DNA of 64,000 nt from Dastarcus helophoroides (taxonomy: Eukaryota; Arthropoda; Insecta; Coleoptera; Bothrideridae), in NCBI GenBank assembly GCA_028583605.1, contig CM053325.1, forward strand, positions 48,740,987-48,804,986. Reading direction: 5' to 3'. Positions 31,880 through 42,440 of this stretch are shown here, piece by piece; position 1 is the stretch's first letter, and the number at the start of each line of letters is the position of its first letter. Position numbers and translations under genes: made by a program. The notes below the pieces were generated by a model. It was not told the DNA's origin. It worked only from the letters and a program-made list of their open reading frames with translations, and made no database searches.

Positions 31880-33025
31880 TTAACCTGTAATGTTCAATCC
31901 ACTCGCAAAGGATAACCCTATTATGCCTTCAAAGCACCGCGTGTAGGATGCGGAAACGGGGATGATGGACCGCCTTTTTAAACAAGGATAGGTTGTAATT
32001 TTTGGGGAAAATTCCGTTCGATAACGAGTTCCATATCTTAGAAGTTCTATGAAAAAAGAGCATTCGTAGATAGAAGTCCTCACTGTGTCAAGCTGTACTT
32101 CACAGGAATTTGATGTCTCCGACTGTCTAGTACGCCCCAAAAATCTTGTCCTTAAGGGGATCAATCCTCTTAGTTTCTGTGAGCATCTTCCATGAAAGTA
32201 CTTGTAGAAAAGAGATAAATCACCAACTATCCACCTGTGCTCCAATGTTTCGGAATCGGTCAAACTCTCGTCATCAATTAGGCAAATCGTTCTTCTTTGA
32301 ATTGAATCCAAAAGAGCGAAAGTATGCTTTGGGGCTAAGCTCCAAACATGAGAACAGTATTCTAGTGTTGGCCTATCTTGAGCTTCGTATAGTATGAGTA
32401 GCTGATGAGATGTGAAGTACTTTTTAGTTATAAAAAGAAAGCCTAGCTTCTGAGAGGCGGATTTGGCAATGGCAATGGCAGATCATCGTCCCAAGAGAAG
32501 TTAGTGCTCGTATTCACTCCTAAAATAGACAGATTGAATTCCATCGGAAGGATTTTATCGTCCATCAGTATGTTTGTTGCATCATCCCTTGATGTTTTCT
32601 TGGAGAAAACCGCGACCTCGGTTTTTGAGGCGTTGAAGTTGACTAAATTTTACTTACCCGATTCCAGAATGATTTCGAGATTCCGATTAATCATTTGCAT
32701 CTGCTATTCCCTTAGTCAATTTAAAGCAGGGATGGATGATGGTTTGTCGGGGAAAAAATATGACACCAGGCTCCTTTCATCTGCGTAACTGTATATCGGA
32801 TTGGAAGTTGAAGCTAAGAGATCATTTATGTTTAAAAGAAACACAGCAGGACACAGGATAGATCTCTGAGGCATCCCTGCATTAATCGCAACTATCTCGA
32901 ACGAGATGCCATCGACGACGACCTGAAGAGACCTTTCAGCGAGAAAACTGGATATCAAATGACAGAGTCCAGAAAAGATGTTTTTCCATAGCTTTTTTTG
33001 GTTAATTTCTAAGGGCAACCATCCT
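31880..33025 (-). pseudogene. CR1/Jockey-like LINE fragment I: partial reverse transcriptase and C-terminal tail
   Basis: Right to left: a damaged segment LWKNIFSGLCHLISSFLAER; an AGMPQRSILCPAVFLLNINDL block (the GVPQGS...P.LF motif B region, with G to R); SNPIYSYADERSLV at the catalytic box (YADE for YADD); then a thumb in other frames; and the tail frame 31880-32311 with RRTICLIDDESLTDS, VGDLSLFYKYFHGRCSQ and RQSETSNSCEVQLDTVRTS. The tail ends in a stop at 31880. This RT copies LINE RNA at a nick. Compared with the longer copy at 60278-62259, the ISKAFDRV segment (first catalytic Asp) is deleted between AMEKH-like and GLCHLIS-like words. It is 5'-truncated and frameshifted. Confidence 0.82.
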
Positions 33026-33330
33026 CACAATACTATAAACATCTAACCCATACAGTAGGCATTTGTTCTCCCAACTTGTACTGGGAATTTTATTACTTTT
33101 AAAGATATATGTAGGTTAGTCTTATTCAATTATTCTCTGCCACGTAGTAGCCAATGGCCACGTCTCTATGAGAAATAATTGCATGTTTAGTTATTAGAAT
33201 TGTTCGGAAAAAAAACGTCAATTTCAAATTATGGGGCAACTATTTCACGTTTACCCTATTTAAGTCGTACAACAGATTCTACATTATTCGAAAGTTAATT
33301 TGTCTTGTCTAGTTGATCAATAAAGAATAC
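33026..33330. other. Spacer; TATA- and AATAAA-like motifs but no gene
   Basis: About 300 bases between a LINE and the Gypsy element. CTATTTAAG near 33257 and AATAAAG near 33319 would fit a decayed LTR or promoter remnant, but no partner copy was found. Otherwise featureless. Confidence 0.35.
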
Positions 33331-33501
33331 TGTTAGGGGCTTTATCGGTGCGTACTGGAATGTTCAAGGTTTTACTTGACGCGCCTCATTTAGCTATTTA
33401 ACAGTTTAAAACGTCCGAGATAAAGTCAACTTCGGCACCTGGCATGAATTTCTTTTGGGTAATAAGCACAATCCACGAATAATCCCGCTTCTGACACCAG
33501 A

Positions 33502-33784
33502 TATTACGGGCTTTATCGGTTCCAATTGATTAACACGTGAATTGAATAATACCCACTTTATTTTCAAACTCAACTCGGATCACTACAACTGAACAATTAA
33601 CTCACTTATTGACTTCTAACTGCTAACTCACTACTTAACTACACCGACTCTAATTAACTCACTAACTGCACTGACTCTAACTAACTGACTCGACGGAAAG
33701 CTGACCGCCTTATATAGTTTTGGCTCCCGGCTTCTAGAACTGTTCAGCAGATAAAGCGTTTTCCGAAATTTCTGGAATGCTTAT
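33502..33784 (-). repeat. Truncated 3' LTR of the Gypsy element
   Basis: It aligns with the right LTR from TATTACGGGCTTTATCGG to CGAAATTTCTGGAATGC, with scattered substitutions. Both carry AACTGAACAATTAACTCACT-like and GACCGCCTTATATAGTTTTG words; TATATAG is the likely promoter TATA. The outer 100 bp (the LTR 5' part) is lost where integrase sequence is joined at CTTAT. Confidence 0.8.
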
Positions 33785-34700
33785 GCGTCTGCAATATCGC
33801 TTCCCTCAAGTCGTCTACGAAACCCATCGTCTCACTGGGGGTCTCCCTTGGTGATCCAAACACCAAGTCACACGAAAGCCGCAGTTCCCTCCCGAAGATC
33901 ACTTTTGCCGGAGTCTGACCTGTAGTTTCATGAGTTGCCGCGCGATAGGCTATTAGAAACAATGGTAGATGTCGGTCCCAGTCCGTCAGAAGCTTGGAAA
34001 CGACCTTCGAAAGATGTTCTTCCAAGGTCCTGTTAAATCTTTCCACCATTCCATCAGACTGTGGATGAAGATGTGTCGTTCGAGTTTTCTTTATTCCAAG
34101 AAGACGCCACACCTCTTGGAAGACTCCCGATTCGAAGTTCCTTCCTTAGTACGAGTGTAGTTCCAAAGGAACACCAAATCGACAGATGAAGTTGTCCACA
34201 AGAACCCTTGCGACTGTGGTAGCTTTCTGGTTCGAGATGGCGTAACCTTCAGGTCATTTACTGAAATAATCCATGGCCACCAGCATGTACTTGTTTCCAT
34301 CGTCTGATGCTGGGAACGGCCCTGCCACATCGATTGCAATTCTTTCAAATGTAGCTCCCACATTATACTGCTTCAGGGCCCCTTTGGTTCTTGTACTGGG
34401 ACCCTTGGATGCAGCGCAGGTGACACATTTCCGACACCACCGCTCGACGTCCCTTCTGCAGTTAACCCAATAGAACCGTTTCCGAATCTTCTCCAGGGTC
34501 CTGTTCATCCCTAAATGTCCACCAGAGGTCCCATTGTGGGAATCTTCTCCTGAGGCACCACTAACTGCAAGTTGACGCGCTTTCCATCCGCGCTTTTCCA
34601 TGTCCTCTGCAGCACCCCGTCCTCTACCTGGAGGGATTTCCATTGAGCCCACAAATTGTTAAGAGCTGGACTTCTGTCGGAAACCTTTTGCCATTCAGGT
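33785..34700 (-). pseudogene. Gypsy integrase remnant
   Basis: Right to left: a pre-integrase segment LNNLWAQWKSLQVEDGVLQR; a zinc-binding domain GGHLGMNRTLEKIRKRFYW followed by WCRKCVTCAA (H2C2); the catalytic core with IAIDVAGPFPASDDGNKY (first Asp), then a stop at 34254-34256 where FSK is normally followed by W; and THLHPQSDGMVERFNRTLEE with the catalytic Glu. The second catalytic Asp is lost: the codons after LHS read Tyr-stop. A frameshift near 34540 separates the front segment from the zinc domain. The C-terminal part is cut off after EAILQTHKH and runs into LTR sequence. The integrase inserted element DNA into chromosomes; this copy is inactive. Confidence 0.85.
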
Positions 34701-34734
34701 CTATCTCCAGGTTGACCTGCAATCCTTCTTGAAG

Positions 34735-36110
34735 TCCCCGATTTGCCACAGGTGTAACAAGTTATGCTTTTGCTGGATCTACCTTTAAGAGTTCCCAGCA
34801 GTTCTTGAATGCTCGCATTTATTTCCTTCATGCTAGCGTTTATGTCCGCATTCGTTTCCTTCATGTTATCGCTTGTGATGTTCGTGATATCAGGGTCATA
34901 CGCGGTCTCTTCGATATCGGCCTTCCTTATTCTCCGTGACGCTTCTGGCTCTGAAACATTGTAAGCAGCTTCAACCTCCAAAGCTCTAATCAGTGCCTCC
35001 CTTGATGTTCGGAAGTTTGACAAGCGCATCACTCCCTGGACTTCTGGGTCTCTTATTCCTTTTATAAAGATTCTAACTGCGTGAAGTTCCAGAAAGTTGA
35101 TTGGTGCTGTTGGATAGGCGATGTACGCCAGTCTTCTCACGTCAGCCTCGAATTCTTGCAGCGTTTCTCCACTTTTCTGTCTTCTTACTAGCTGCGACTG
35201 TGACCCTTGTGGCAAATGATGGTTTCCAAATCTCAGCTCGAAAGCCCTAACTAAATCTTCATAGTTAGCTAGTTCGTGGTCAGAGCTCGGAGTAGTTCCA
35301 GAGCTTCTCCGTGCAGGGAAACCACCAATGAGGTCGTCTTTTCGTCTTCTGTCCATCGATTGGCTCTAGCAGCAGCTTCAAACTGTATTCTGTAGGCCTG
35401 GAACGATGTTTTTCCATCATAGGTCGGACGTTTCACCTTTTGGAAAGAAATAGCAGATACACTTTGGGATTCGTGTTGTATGACTTGTCCACTTAGCAAT
35501 TTCTTCATGTTATTTTCGATGTTTCTGATCTTCTTCCGTGTTGCATTTTCCAAATCAAAAAGCTTGCTGTTGAATTTTTCTTTGACTTTGCCAATCTGTT
35601 CTTGCATTTCTTCTCTCATTTCTGTAATTTGTTCTTTCACTTCTTCTCTCATTCCTGTAATTTGTTCTTTCACTTTTGTAACGTCTACTCCCATTTTTTC
35701 TGTTATATTTGCTTATAGACTATGCAATTCTTGTTTGTCTGCATTCCTTTTCTTTTTTCTTCTTCTTCTTTTTCTTGCCGTCTTCGTTCTTCCTCATGTT
35801 CTTTTTCCTGTCGTCTTCGTTCTTTTTCTTGTCGTCTTCGTTCTTCCTCCTGTCTTCTTCGTCCTTCTTCTTGTCGTCTTCGTTCTTCCTCCTGTTATTT
35901 TTCTTGTAATCTTCGTTCTTTCTCCTGTTCTTTTTCTTGTCGTCTTCGTTCTTCCTCTTGCCCTTTTTCTTGTCGTCTTCGTTCTTCCTCCTGTTCTTTT
36001 TTTGTCGCCTTTGTTCTTCCTCCTGTTATTTTTCTTGTTGTCTTTGTTCTTTCTCCTGTTGTTTTTCTTGTCGTCTTTCATCTGCTTGGTCTTCAATCAT
36101 TGCTAATAAC
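34735..36110 (-). pseudogene. Gypsy gag remnant with zinc knuckle, fused to pol leftovers
   Basis: The capsid-type region lies in two overlapping frames (35269-35694 and 34511-35356). An N-terminal coiled coil of EQITEMREEMQEQIGKVKEK type is followed by KRPTYDGKTSFQAYRIQFE and DEKTTSLVVSLHGEALELL, then ELRFGNHHLPQGSQSQLVRR, SGETLQEFEADVRRLAYIAY and FIKGIRDPEVQGVMRL, typical of Ty3/Gypsy gag. A nucleocapsid knuckle begins CYTCGKSG but is cut before its His/Cys half, and the frame continues straight into pre-integrase sequence, so the pol core has been deleted. The two frames are separated near 35270-35350 by an indel. The N-terminal part (35740-36110) has expanded as a repeat. Gag would form the particle that packages element RNA. 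Non-functional. Confidence 0.8.
35740..36085 (-). repeat. Polypyrimidine minisatellite inside gag N-terminus
   Basis: On the + strand, TTCTTGTCGTCTTCG, TTCTTCCTCCTG and TTTTTCTTG units recur about twelve times, with a period near 27 bp. On the coding (-) strand this gives an Arg/Gln/Glu/Lys-rich track, starting after MIEDQADERRQEKQQ in one frame with an in-frame stop further on. Long open frames on the + strand here are artefacts of the repeat. A charged coiled coil in gag has probably expanded by slippage. Confidence 0.75.
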
Positions 36111-36293
36111 GCTTACATTTGTTGTTTCATTTTGGCCGATTTTAATCTCGTATCCATAAAGTGTACTAGAATGTTCAAGGTTTTACTTGACGCAAAGTAT
36201 AAGTATTTAACAGTTTAAAACGTCCGAGATAAAGTCAACTGCGGCACCTGGCATGAATTTCTTTTGGGTAATAAGCACAATCCACGAATAATT

Positions 36294-36308
36294 CCGCTTC
36301 TGATACCA
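36294..36308 (-). other. Candidate primer-binding site of the Gypsy element
   Basis: Two bases inside the LTR boundary, the - strand reads TGGTATCAGAAGCGG. A TGG-starting sequence at this place is where a tRNA 3' end anneals to prime minus-strand DNA synthesis in LTR elements. The matching tRNA was not identified. The duplicated leader at 33351-33500 has the same site as TGGTGTCAGAAGCGG. Confidence 0.55.
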
Positions 36309-36310
36309 GA

Positions 36311-36691
36311 TGTTACGGGCTATATCGGTTCTAATTGATTAACACGTGAATTGAATAATACCCACTTCATTTTCAAACTCAACTCAGATCACTACAACTG
36401 AACAATTAAATCACTTATTGACTTCTAACTGCTAACTCACTACTTAACTACACCGACTCTAACTCACTAATTGCACTGACTCTAACTAACTTACTCGAGG
36501 GAAAGCTGACCGCCTTATATAGTTTTGGCTCCCGGCTGCTACAACTTTTCAGCAAATAAGGCTTATCGTTTGCCGAAATTTCTGGAACGCTTATCTGCCG
36601 TTTGTTTCGTTATCGGGGCCGCTTTCCCCTTATCAGATCTTTCTAGAAACTTTTCTTACGTACTAAATTTTACAATTTACATTGCGTTACC
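36311..36691 (-). repeat. 5' LTR of the Gypsy element
   Basis: It begins TGTTACGGGCTATATCGG on the + strand and ends near GCGTTACC, where an ATAC flank follows. It contains TATATAGTTTTGG on the + strand and matches the truncated LTR at 33502-33784. Exact outer ends are uncertain by a few bases. Confidence 0.75.
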
Positions 36692-37339
36692 ATACAAAAC
36701 AAATTCTTTTGTATGTTAAGGGAGATAAAGGAGAGGCGTAAATACCAAAATGCACTGAATGCGCAAAAAATCGCTTTAGCTTCATTATTCACCTCAACCA
36801 GAGCTGGACAATAATCATTATAAAATGTAATGCATTACTAATTTAATTACATTTTTTAAAAAAGGAACTGTAATTGCATTACTTGGGTAAAAAATGTAAT
36901 GTAATTTCGGTAATTTGTTGAAAAGTAATACAACATTCCTCATTTAAAGGAATTAATTAGAGGTATCCATTACTTTTTTTTAAATTACGTTGTAATGAAG
37001 AAATTAAATTTCTTTTTGTAATGCCATTACAATGACGGATGTTATTCCTGTCATTCCTGCTTTAAGCACCTTAAACAAGAATAAATTTGTAGAATCAGCT
37101 ATACCCAGCTATACCATTTTGCATCATGATACAAGAATAGTCATGATTTTGGGCTAATCGAAGTATAGTATCATCACTTCACTAATCGGATTCAAATTCA
37201 TTCCTGCGTACCGAAATATTTGACATATCAAAACTCATAAACAAAGGCATAATGTGCAAATAAATGCCCTCGATTGTGCATATGACTTATTTCTTGCGAA
37301 TGTTTTCCATTAAAAATCAGATTTTTTTAATATATTAAA

Positions 37340-39200
37340 TTGTTACTGAAAACTGCTCTTTTTTCAAAATTCTATGTTTCAATTTTAAACTGGAAAATTC
37401 TTCTAAATTCTGACTTTTCTTAGAAGCTTTTTATCTTAAAAGAAGTGCTCCTTTTTAAAATACCAGCTTTAAATTCGCAAATTAAAATATCATATTCTGT
37501 TTTTAAAAAAGGCGAATTTTTAAAAAATTCAAATTCATCAAAATTCAAAAATATTTTAATTTTTGGATAGAGTTGAAATTTTCATAAAAGTCGAAATTTT
37601 GAAAAAAAAATCGGAATTCTGAAAAGAGTCAAAATTTCGAGAAAGAGTCGATATTTTGATGATAAAATGTCGAAATTTTCAGAAATCGTAAAAATTCTGA
37701 AACATTTTTTTTTAAAAAGGAGTTAAATTTATATAAACATCGAAATTTTTGGAAAAAAAAGGAAAAATTGGAAAGTCAGGACTTTGAGAAATAGTCAGAA
37801 TTTTGAACAAATGTCAAAGTTTTCAAAAAAGATGCACATTTTGGAATAAGGTCAAAGTTAAAAAAATTCAAAATAATCGAATTACCAAAATAAAAAGAAA
37901 ATTTTAGTCAAAATTTTGAGCAAAGTTTGAAATTTTGTGTCAAAATTTATACAAATTAACAAAAAAGTCTAAATTTTCAGAAAAAATTGAAATTTTGAAA
38001 AGTCGAAATTTTTCAAAAAAAGCAAAATTAAGAAAGAGTTCAAATTTTAAAAATAAGACAAATTGTAAAAAATGTGGATGTTTAAAAAAGAGTGGAAACT
38101 TTAAAATTCGAAATTTTTAAAATATAAGACAAAAATTTTTGAAATTCTCTAGTGTAATTTTCATTCATATTTTATTGGCTTTTACAATTATTTTTGAGTC
38201 AAAAACAGCGATTGACAAACAAAGATCCAACGCAATCACTGCTTGGGGCAATCTATAAAAGATTGCCAATCCTTAACAGAAGGTTAAAGAAAATCTAGAA
38301 TTGTGGAAGTAATAACTGGCGAAGAAAAAGCCAATAAAACGTGAATCAAAAATGTTCAATAAAAATCGAAGTAAGATTTAAAAAAATTTCATTCAGAAAG
38401 TATAAATCTTGAGAAAATCATGAAATCCTTCAAAATGTTTAAATTTCAAAAAGTTTTTTTTCTTAAAAATGAAGGGAAATTAAAAAAAATGTGAAATTAT
38501 CAAAAGTAAGTCAAACATCTTAAAAGGTTCGACATTTTTCAAAAAATTCAGAACCTCGAAATAAAGTTAATATATTCAAAAATTAATCTAAATTTTGAAA
38601 AGGAATCGAATAGTAAAAATGCTGAAATTTCGGAAAAAGCGAAAAGAGGTCCAAATTTTCAAAATTAAGTTAAAATTTCGAGAAAAAGTCAAAAGTTTGG
38701 CAGTCGAGATTTTCAAACATTCCGAGAAAAGTGAAAATTCCGAAAAAGTGGATATTTTAAAAAAAGTCGAAATCTTGAAATAAGGTACAATTTAAAAAAG
38801 TGGAATAGTTCAATAAAAATCGACTCTTTTAAAAACAGTTGGGGTTTTCAAAAGGTCAATATTTTAAAATATAATTAAAAGTTCTTAATAGAAGTCAGTA
38901 TTTAAAAAATATATATGACATAACTTTTCAAAAAGTTCGAAATATCCTGAAGTCGATATTTTCAAATAAAAAAGTCGAAATGTTTAAAAGTGCTCCAAAT
39001 TTTCGAAAAAAAAAAGAGAAAAGGCGAAATTAAAGAAAAGGGTAAAAATTCTCAAAAATGTCGAGATTTTGAATGGTCGAAATTTTCAAAAAAGTCGAAA
39101 TTACCAAATCTAAATTTTGGAAAACAAGTCGAAATTTTCATTAATCAAAATCGTTTTTGTTTTGTAAAATTAAAAAGTAATTGAAAATGTGGTTGATTTG
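37340..39200. repeat. Degenerate AT-rich repeat inside the hAT-like element
   Basis: Purine-rich on the + strand with many AAAGTCGAAATTTT, TTTTGAAAAA and TTCAAAAAAG words. This is the same composition and orientation as the 10.6-12.9 kb block. A short less repetitive stretch (38150-38350) interrupts it. The small Lys-rich open frames (37935-38120, 38595-38783, 38990-39184) are by-products. Confidence 0.55.
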
Positions 39201-39246
39201 TAATTAATTTCTTTTTCTAAATAAAGGGTAATTGAATTACATTTTA

Positions 39247-39502
39247 AGCAACGGTAAAAATTACAATACAAAATTTGTTCCCTGAAACCAAGAAAGATTA
39301 AAAAACACAACAAAGGTTGTCCCAACACGTTTCTACAGCCAAGCTATCATCTTCAGAGAGATACTCTTGGCTGTCGAAATGCGTTAGAGCAACCTTTGTT
39401 GTGTTTTTTAATCTTTCTTGGTTTCAAGGGAAAATTTTTGTATTCCAATTTTTGAAGATAACCAAGGACCAGTCGGTTCCACCAAAATTATAGCAACGGT
39501 AA
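39247..39502. mobile_element. Inverted-repeat element family B, copy 2, nested in the hAT-like element
   Basis: AGCAACGGTAA at 39247-39257 and 39492-39502 is an 11-bp target duplication. The body 39258-39491 has inverted arms containing CCTGAAACCAAGAAAGATTA and AACACAACAAAGGTTG and inverses. The right-only extension (about 39450-39491) contains AAGATAACCAAGGACCAG and ends CCACCAAAATTATAG. The spacer between the arms is nearly gone. The arm cores are worn: CGAAATGCG on the right and AACACGTTTCTAC on the left, so the hammerhead-like GAAAC is altered here. The copy lies within the subterminal repeat of the hAT element and is therefore younger. Confidence 0.78.
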
Positions 39503-39597
39503 TGTAATTCGAAGTAATTTCATTCCTTTTTCTGAAATAGTAATGTGTAATGTAATGATTTCTTTTTGAAAGTAATTTTCCCAGCTCCAACCTCAAC

Positions 39598-40454
39598 ATA
39601 TGTGATCATGACTCCGCATTAAAATCACGTATGTAGACATAAAACACTGTTTAGATACAGGATGTGGATATACACGTAGAAGAAAAAGTCTATGTAATTA
39701 AGTAGTGTTTTTTTTCCAGAATGCTTAAGAAACCATTGGGTGATTTTTTTAATAAGTAAAATCGTTTTTTAATATTCAAACACAAACAGTGCGCAGGATT
39801 TAGAAAAAAAAAATAAATAAAAAATAGACACAAGTGTTATAGAGTAGGTGATATTAAAGAGATACTTTCCGATTTCTAACGATCACACGTGTTGTATGAG
39901 AAAAAAAAAATCTTACGCCGCCATTTTTTACACATATTTATTTATCGACGAATCACCTTTTTTTCTTAATAGATGCCAAATACATTTCTATATGTACACA
40001 GTGCCTTGAAAAGTTAAATGTCCCGGTTTATATTAGGCCATTTTTCATAAAATTGACACCAATTTGTCGACAAATTAAACATGCTGGGAGACCAAATAAC
40101 TGAGGATGTTTAAGCATTGAACAATGATTCCTTTGATTGACATGGATAACGAGAAAACTGAAAATTGACGATCTTAATTACATTAGATTATTAGAGTCAA
40201 CCAGCTTTATTTACTTTTTTATTTCTTCCATCCGAGAATTACAATTTTGCATCAGTGCCCAACTATACTAAATTACATCGAAGTTATTTACCGTCAAATA
40301 TTGGAACATGTGCAAGTGTGTTAGAATAATCAAGATTAATAATGAGCAGCAACATATGTACTCTGAAGCCAATAACGAAACAATAGGACATAATAAATGA
40401 AACGACATGACACTGTGGAATAATATTCATGGCTTCATGGCAGATAAAGCACCC
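39598..40454. other. No gene recognised
   Basis: AT-rich, apparently unique DNA to the right of the hAT-like element. No open frame or repeat of note. Confidence 0.5.
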
Positions 40455-40760
40455 ACCTCGGTCATACTACATCTCTACACATGGGAATTCGGCCTACCCA
40501 TGGGTGTCCGTCATCGCTTTCGAAGATAGTCGGCGGTGCGAGCGAGTTAGGTAGTCAGTCCTACCTTCGTGGGACAGTATTGGCGTGGTCCAGCACACAA
40601 CACAGCAGCCGAGTCGGTGTGCAGGTGTTATCCAGACTCGCTGGCGCCGGTACGCATTCCTCACACCGCACACGTGTACAAAGTTTCATTGCCGACTCAA
40701 AACCATATTCTCACCGAGGTTAATTATTCTGGAGAGTACAGACATAGGTATGCATATAAG
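40455..40760 (+). promoter_or_regulatory. CpG-containing GC-rich patch; possible promoter or 5' exon
   Basis: About 300 bases are clearly richer in G, C and CpG than everything around them. TCAGTC at 40555-40560 fits the arthropod initiator consensus. A possible splice donor, ACATAG|GTATGC, sits at 40747/40748. Three overlapping + strand frames (40481-40805) show no protein family, so if transcribed it would be 5' untranslated. An alternative is the 5' untranslated region of an unrecognised retroelement. No TATA box or downstream exon is visible. Confidence 0.3.
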
Positions 40761-40918
40761 AAAGAACTCGTTCATCTTACCCACCTGGAAGTAATTATGT
40801 ATTAAAAACTAAATAATAGCAAAAATTCTGTAAAAACATAGATGGCAGATATTTAATAAAAATAAAAGTTTGGGTTTACAGTCTGTTCAACAAGAAAGGT
40901 TCCTTGATTTTAGGAAAA

Positions 40919-41202
40919 CTATTGAAGATTTTTTGATTTGTATTTTTTTAAACGAAAGTGCATTAAAAACCTATGGCGCAAGCAACTATCTAATACATCA
41001 TCCAAATCCTCATCGCTTTCCAGAATAGCCTGGCACGTTTTGGGCATGCTTTCTACCAGTATTTCAGCATATCCTACGGTAATGATGATTTTTGGTGAAA
41101 GCTGTTTGAGGGTGAACATACGTGTTCCTGCAAGATTCCTCTTCACAACGCTTTAATCATTTTCTATTGGATCTGGAGGCCAATCCAAAGTTGTAATGCC
41201 AG
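40919..41202 (-). pseudogene. Tc1-like transposase, C-terminal fragment (catalytic Glu)
   Basis: On the - strand the reading begins TTLDWPPDPIEND, where the family has LDWP.SPDLNPIEN; four to five residues between DWP and PIEN are missing. E of PIEN is the last residue of the DDE/D catalytic triad. A stop follows IEND, then the frame resumes with VVKRNLAGTRMFTLKQL and VESMPKTCQAILES, typical of the C-terminal end of these transposases, and stops at 40919. It continues the fragment at 42433-42640 across the LINE. Transposases of this kind cut DNA at the TA-flanked ends. Dead by stop and deletion. Confidence 0.8.
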
Positions 41203-42440
41203 GTCTTGGTGGTTATCCTCGAAGATGGCCCTTTAGCTATACACGGAGGTCATCAGACCAATTGTAAGCTACGGAGATATAGTTTGGTGGCCAAAAACAA
41301 AAGCTAAATCACATCCAGAGACTAGCGTGTATGCCAGTGATAGGAGCAACGAAATCCATTCGAACAGCAGCAATGGAGGCGATCTTGTGTCTGCCACCTC
41401 TCGATATATTTCTTGAGGGGGCGGCACAGGCGTCCGCTCTCCGTTTACGTGCAGGAGAAATGTGGAATATGGGAGGTAAAATGGTGTCACCGGAGCATAA
41501 TGGAGGGGGCGCTCCAAAAGGCGCCCATTCTAGGTGCGCCGATGGACCATTTACCATCGAAATATAACTTCACAAAATCCTACCGTATAAAAATGGATGG
41601 ACTACAGGTATGAATACCAGACGTGAGTATATAGACGGATGAATCGAAAATGAATGCGGCCCTGGAACAGGAATCTTCTCGGAAGACCTGAACCTAAATG
41701 TAAATATTAAGTTATATAAATACTCAACAATCTATATATCCAAATAAAGACGGACAGCCACGCAGCCCTTAGGACTCTGAGGAACGTGAAACCAAACTCA
41801 GTGCTGGTATGGAATTGCCACCTAGCTTTAGAAGGTCTACCACAGAAGAATGCAATTGATCTAATATGGTTCAAAGGACATTCTGGCAAAGAGGGAAATG
41901 AACGCGCTGACAAACTGGCAAGGAAGGGTTCGGAGGGACAATTGTTTGTATCAGAACCAATCCTTTCCCTGGCTAGATCAACCATAAGATCCCTACTTAA
42001 CGAAGAAACCCATCGTAAATACAAAGCCCATTGGGCATCATTAACAACATGCCGACCGACTCACGCCTTCATTAGAATGTCATGCAGGGAAAGGGCAAAA
42101 CTATGCCTACAACTTTCAAGAAATAATTTCGGCAACGACCCGAGTTGTAGAGGGTGTTTAGAAGAAGATGAGAGTATCGAGCACGTAATGTGCCATTGCT
42201 TGGCACTAGCATCAATTAGATGATCCACGCTGGGGGACTTCTGGCCTAGTGTGGCTAGTTTGAGAGAGGCGCATCCAAGGGACGTTCTTCAGTTCCTCAA
42301 CAAGGTTGGGTGGCTAAATGAATGACCAAGGACACCTCGATCACGGAGATAGCACAATGGGTCCGAAAAGGGCGGCCTAAGTGCTAGTCTAAACTCTAGG
42401 CAATCTACCTCGAATCCAGAATCCCAGACCCAAATGCCAG
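41195..42440 (+). pseudogene. RNase H-bearing LINE (I/R1/LOA type), 5'-truncated, inserted in the Tc1 transposase
   Basis: AATGCCAG at 41195-41202 and 42433-42440 is the target duplication. The LINE reads + with frameshifts: VIRPIVSYGDIVWWPKTKAK (41250), then SIRTAAMEAILCLPPLDIF, typical of the polymerase-RNase H connection. RNase H follows with YIDG (first Asp), a deletion, TDSHAALRTLR (second), and GNERADKLARKG (last Asp) in the frame 41786-42223. A CRGCLEEDESIEHVMCHC zinc-knuckle-like end and VLQFLNKVGWLNE then lead to the stop at 42323-42325. The 3' untranslated tail ends in GAATCCAGAATCC. RNase H helps clear template RNA. Endonuclease and palm are absent. The 3' tail matches the short copy at 46118-46268. 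Confidence 0.87.

Larger units (their letters stand above)
33331..36691 (-). mobile_element. Ty3/Gypsy-type LTR retrotransposon, minus strand, multiply deleted
   Basis: The 5' LTR is on the right (36311 to about 36691). A primer-binding-site-like sequence and leader follow at 36164-36310, then gag (36110-34735), a fused integrase remnant (34700-33785) and a truncated 3' LTR (33784-33502). Beyond that LTR the copy of the leader recurs (33500-33351), followed by only the last 20 bp of an LTR (33331-33350). ATAC at 33327-33330 and 36692-36695 is a plausible 4-bp target duplication. Protease, reverse transcriptase and RNase H are entirely absent, so it cannot copy itself. Each deletion joint that I can inspect has a few bases of homology, consistent with template switching during reverse transcription or with recombination. 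Confidence 0.85.
36791..39597. mobile_element. hAT-like non-autonomous element, ~2.8 kb, with 8-bp target duplication
   Basis: ACCTCAAC occurs at 36791-36798 and again at 39590-39597, exactly 8 bp as in hAT insertions. The ends just inside are CAGAGCTGG (36799-36807) and CCAGCTCCA (39581-39589), an imperfect inverted pair of the CAG...CTG type usual for hAT. Both subterminal regions are full of GTAATGTAATTAC-like words (36830-37030, and 39190-39250 plus 39500-39575), also common in hAT ends. No transposase remains. The interior is a degenerate AT-rich block (37340-39200) plus a nested family B copy (39247-39502). It therefore moved, if at all, with another element's transposase, and carried the AT-rich repeat with it. 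Confidence 0.72.

Noticed and set aside
35722..36218. Long + strand frames rich in Ser/Cys/Arg or Leu/Phe
   Set aside because: They are the reverse side of a polypyrimidine minisatellite inside the Gypsy gag. Their composition follows the repeat in every frame.
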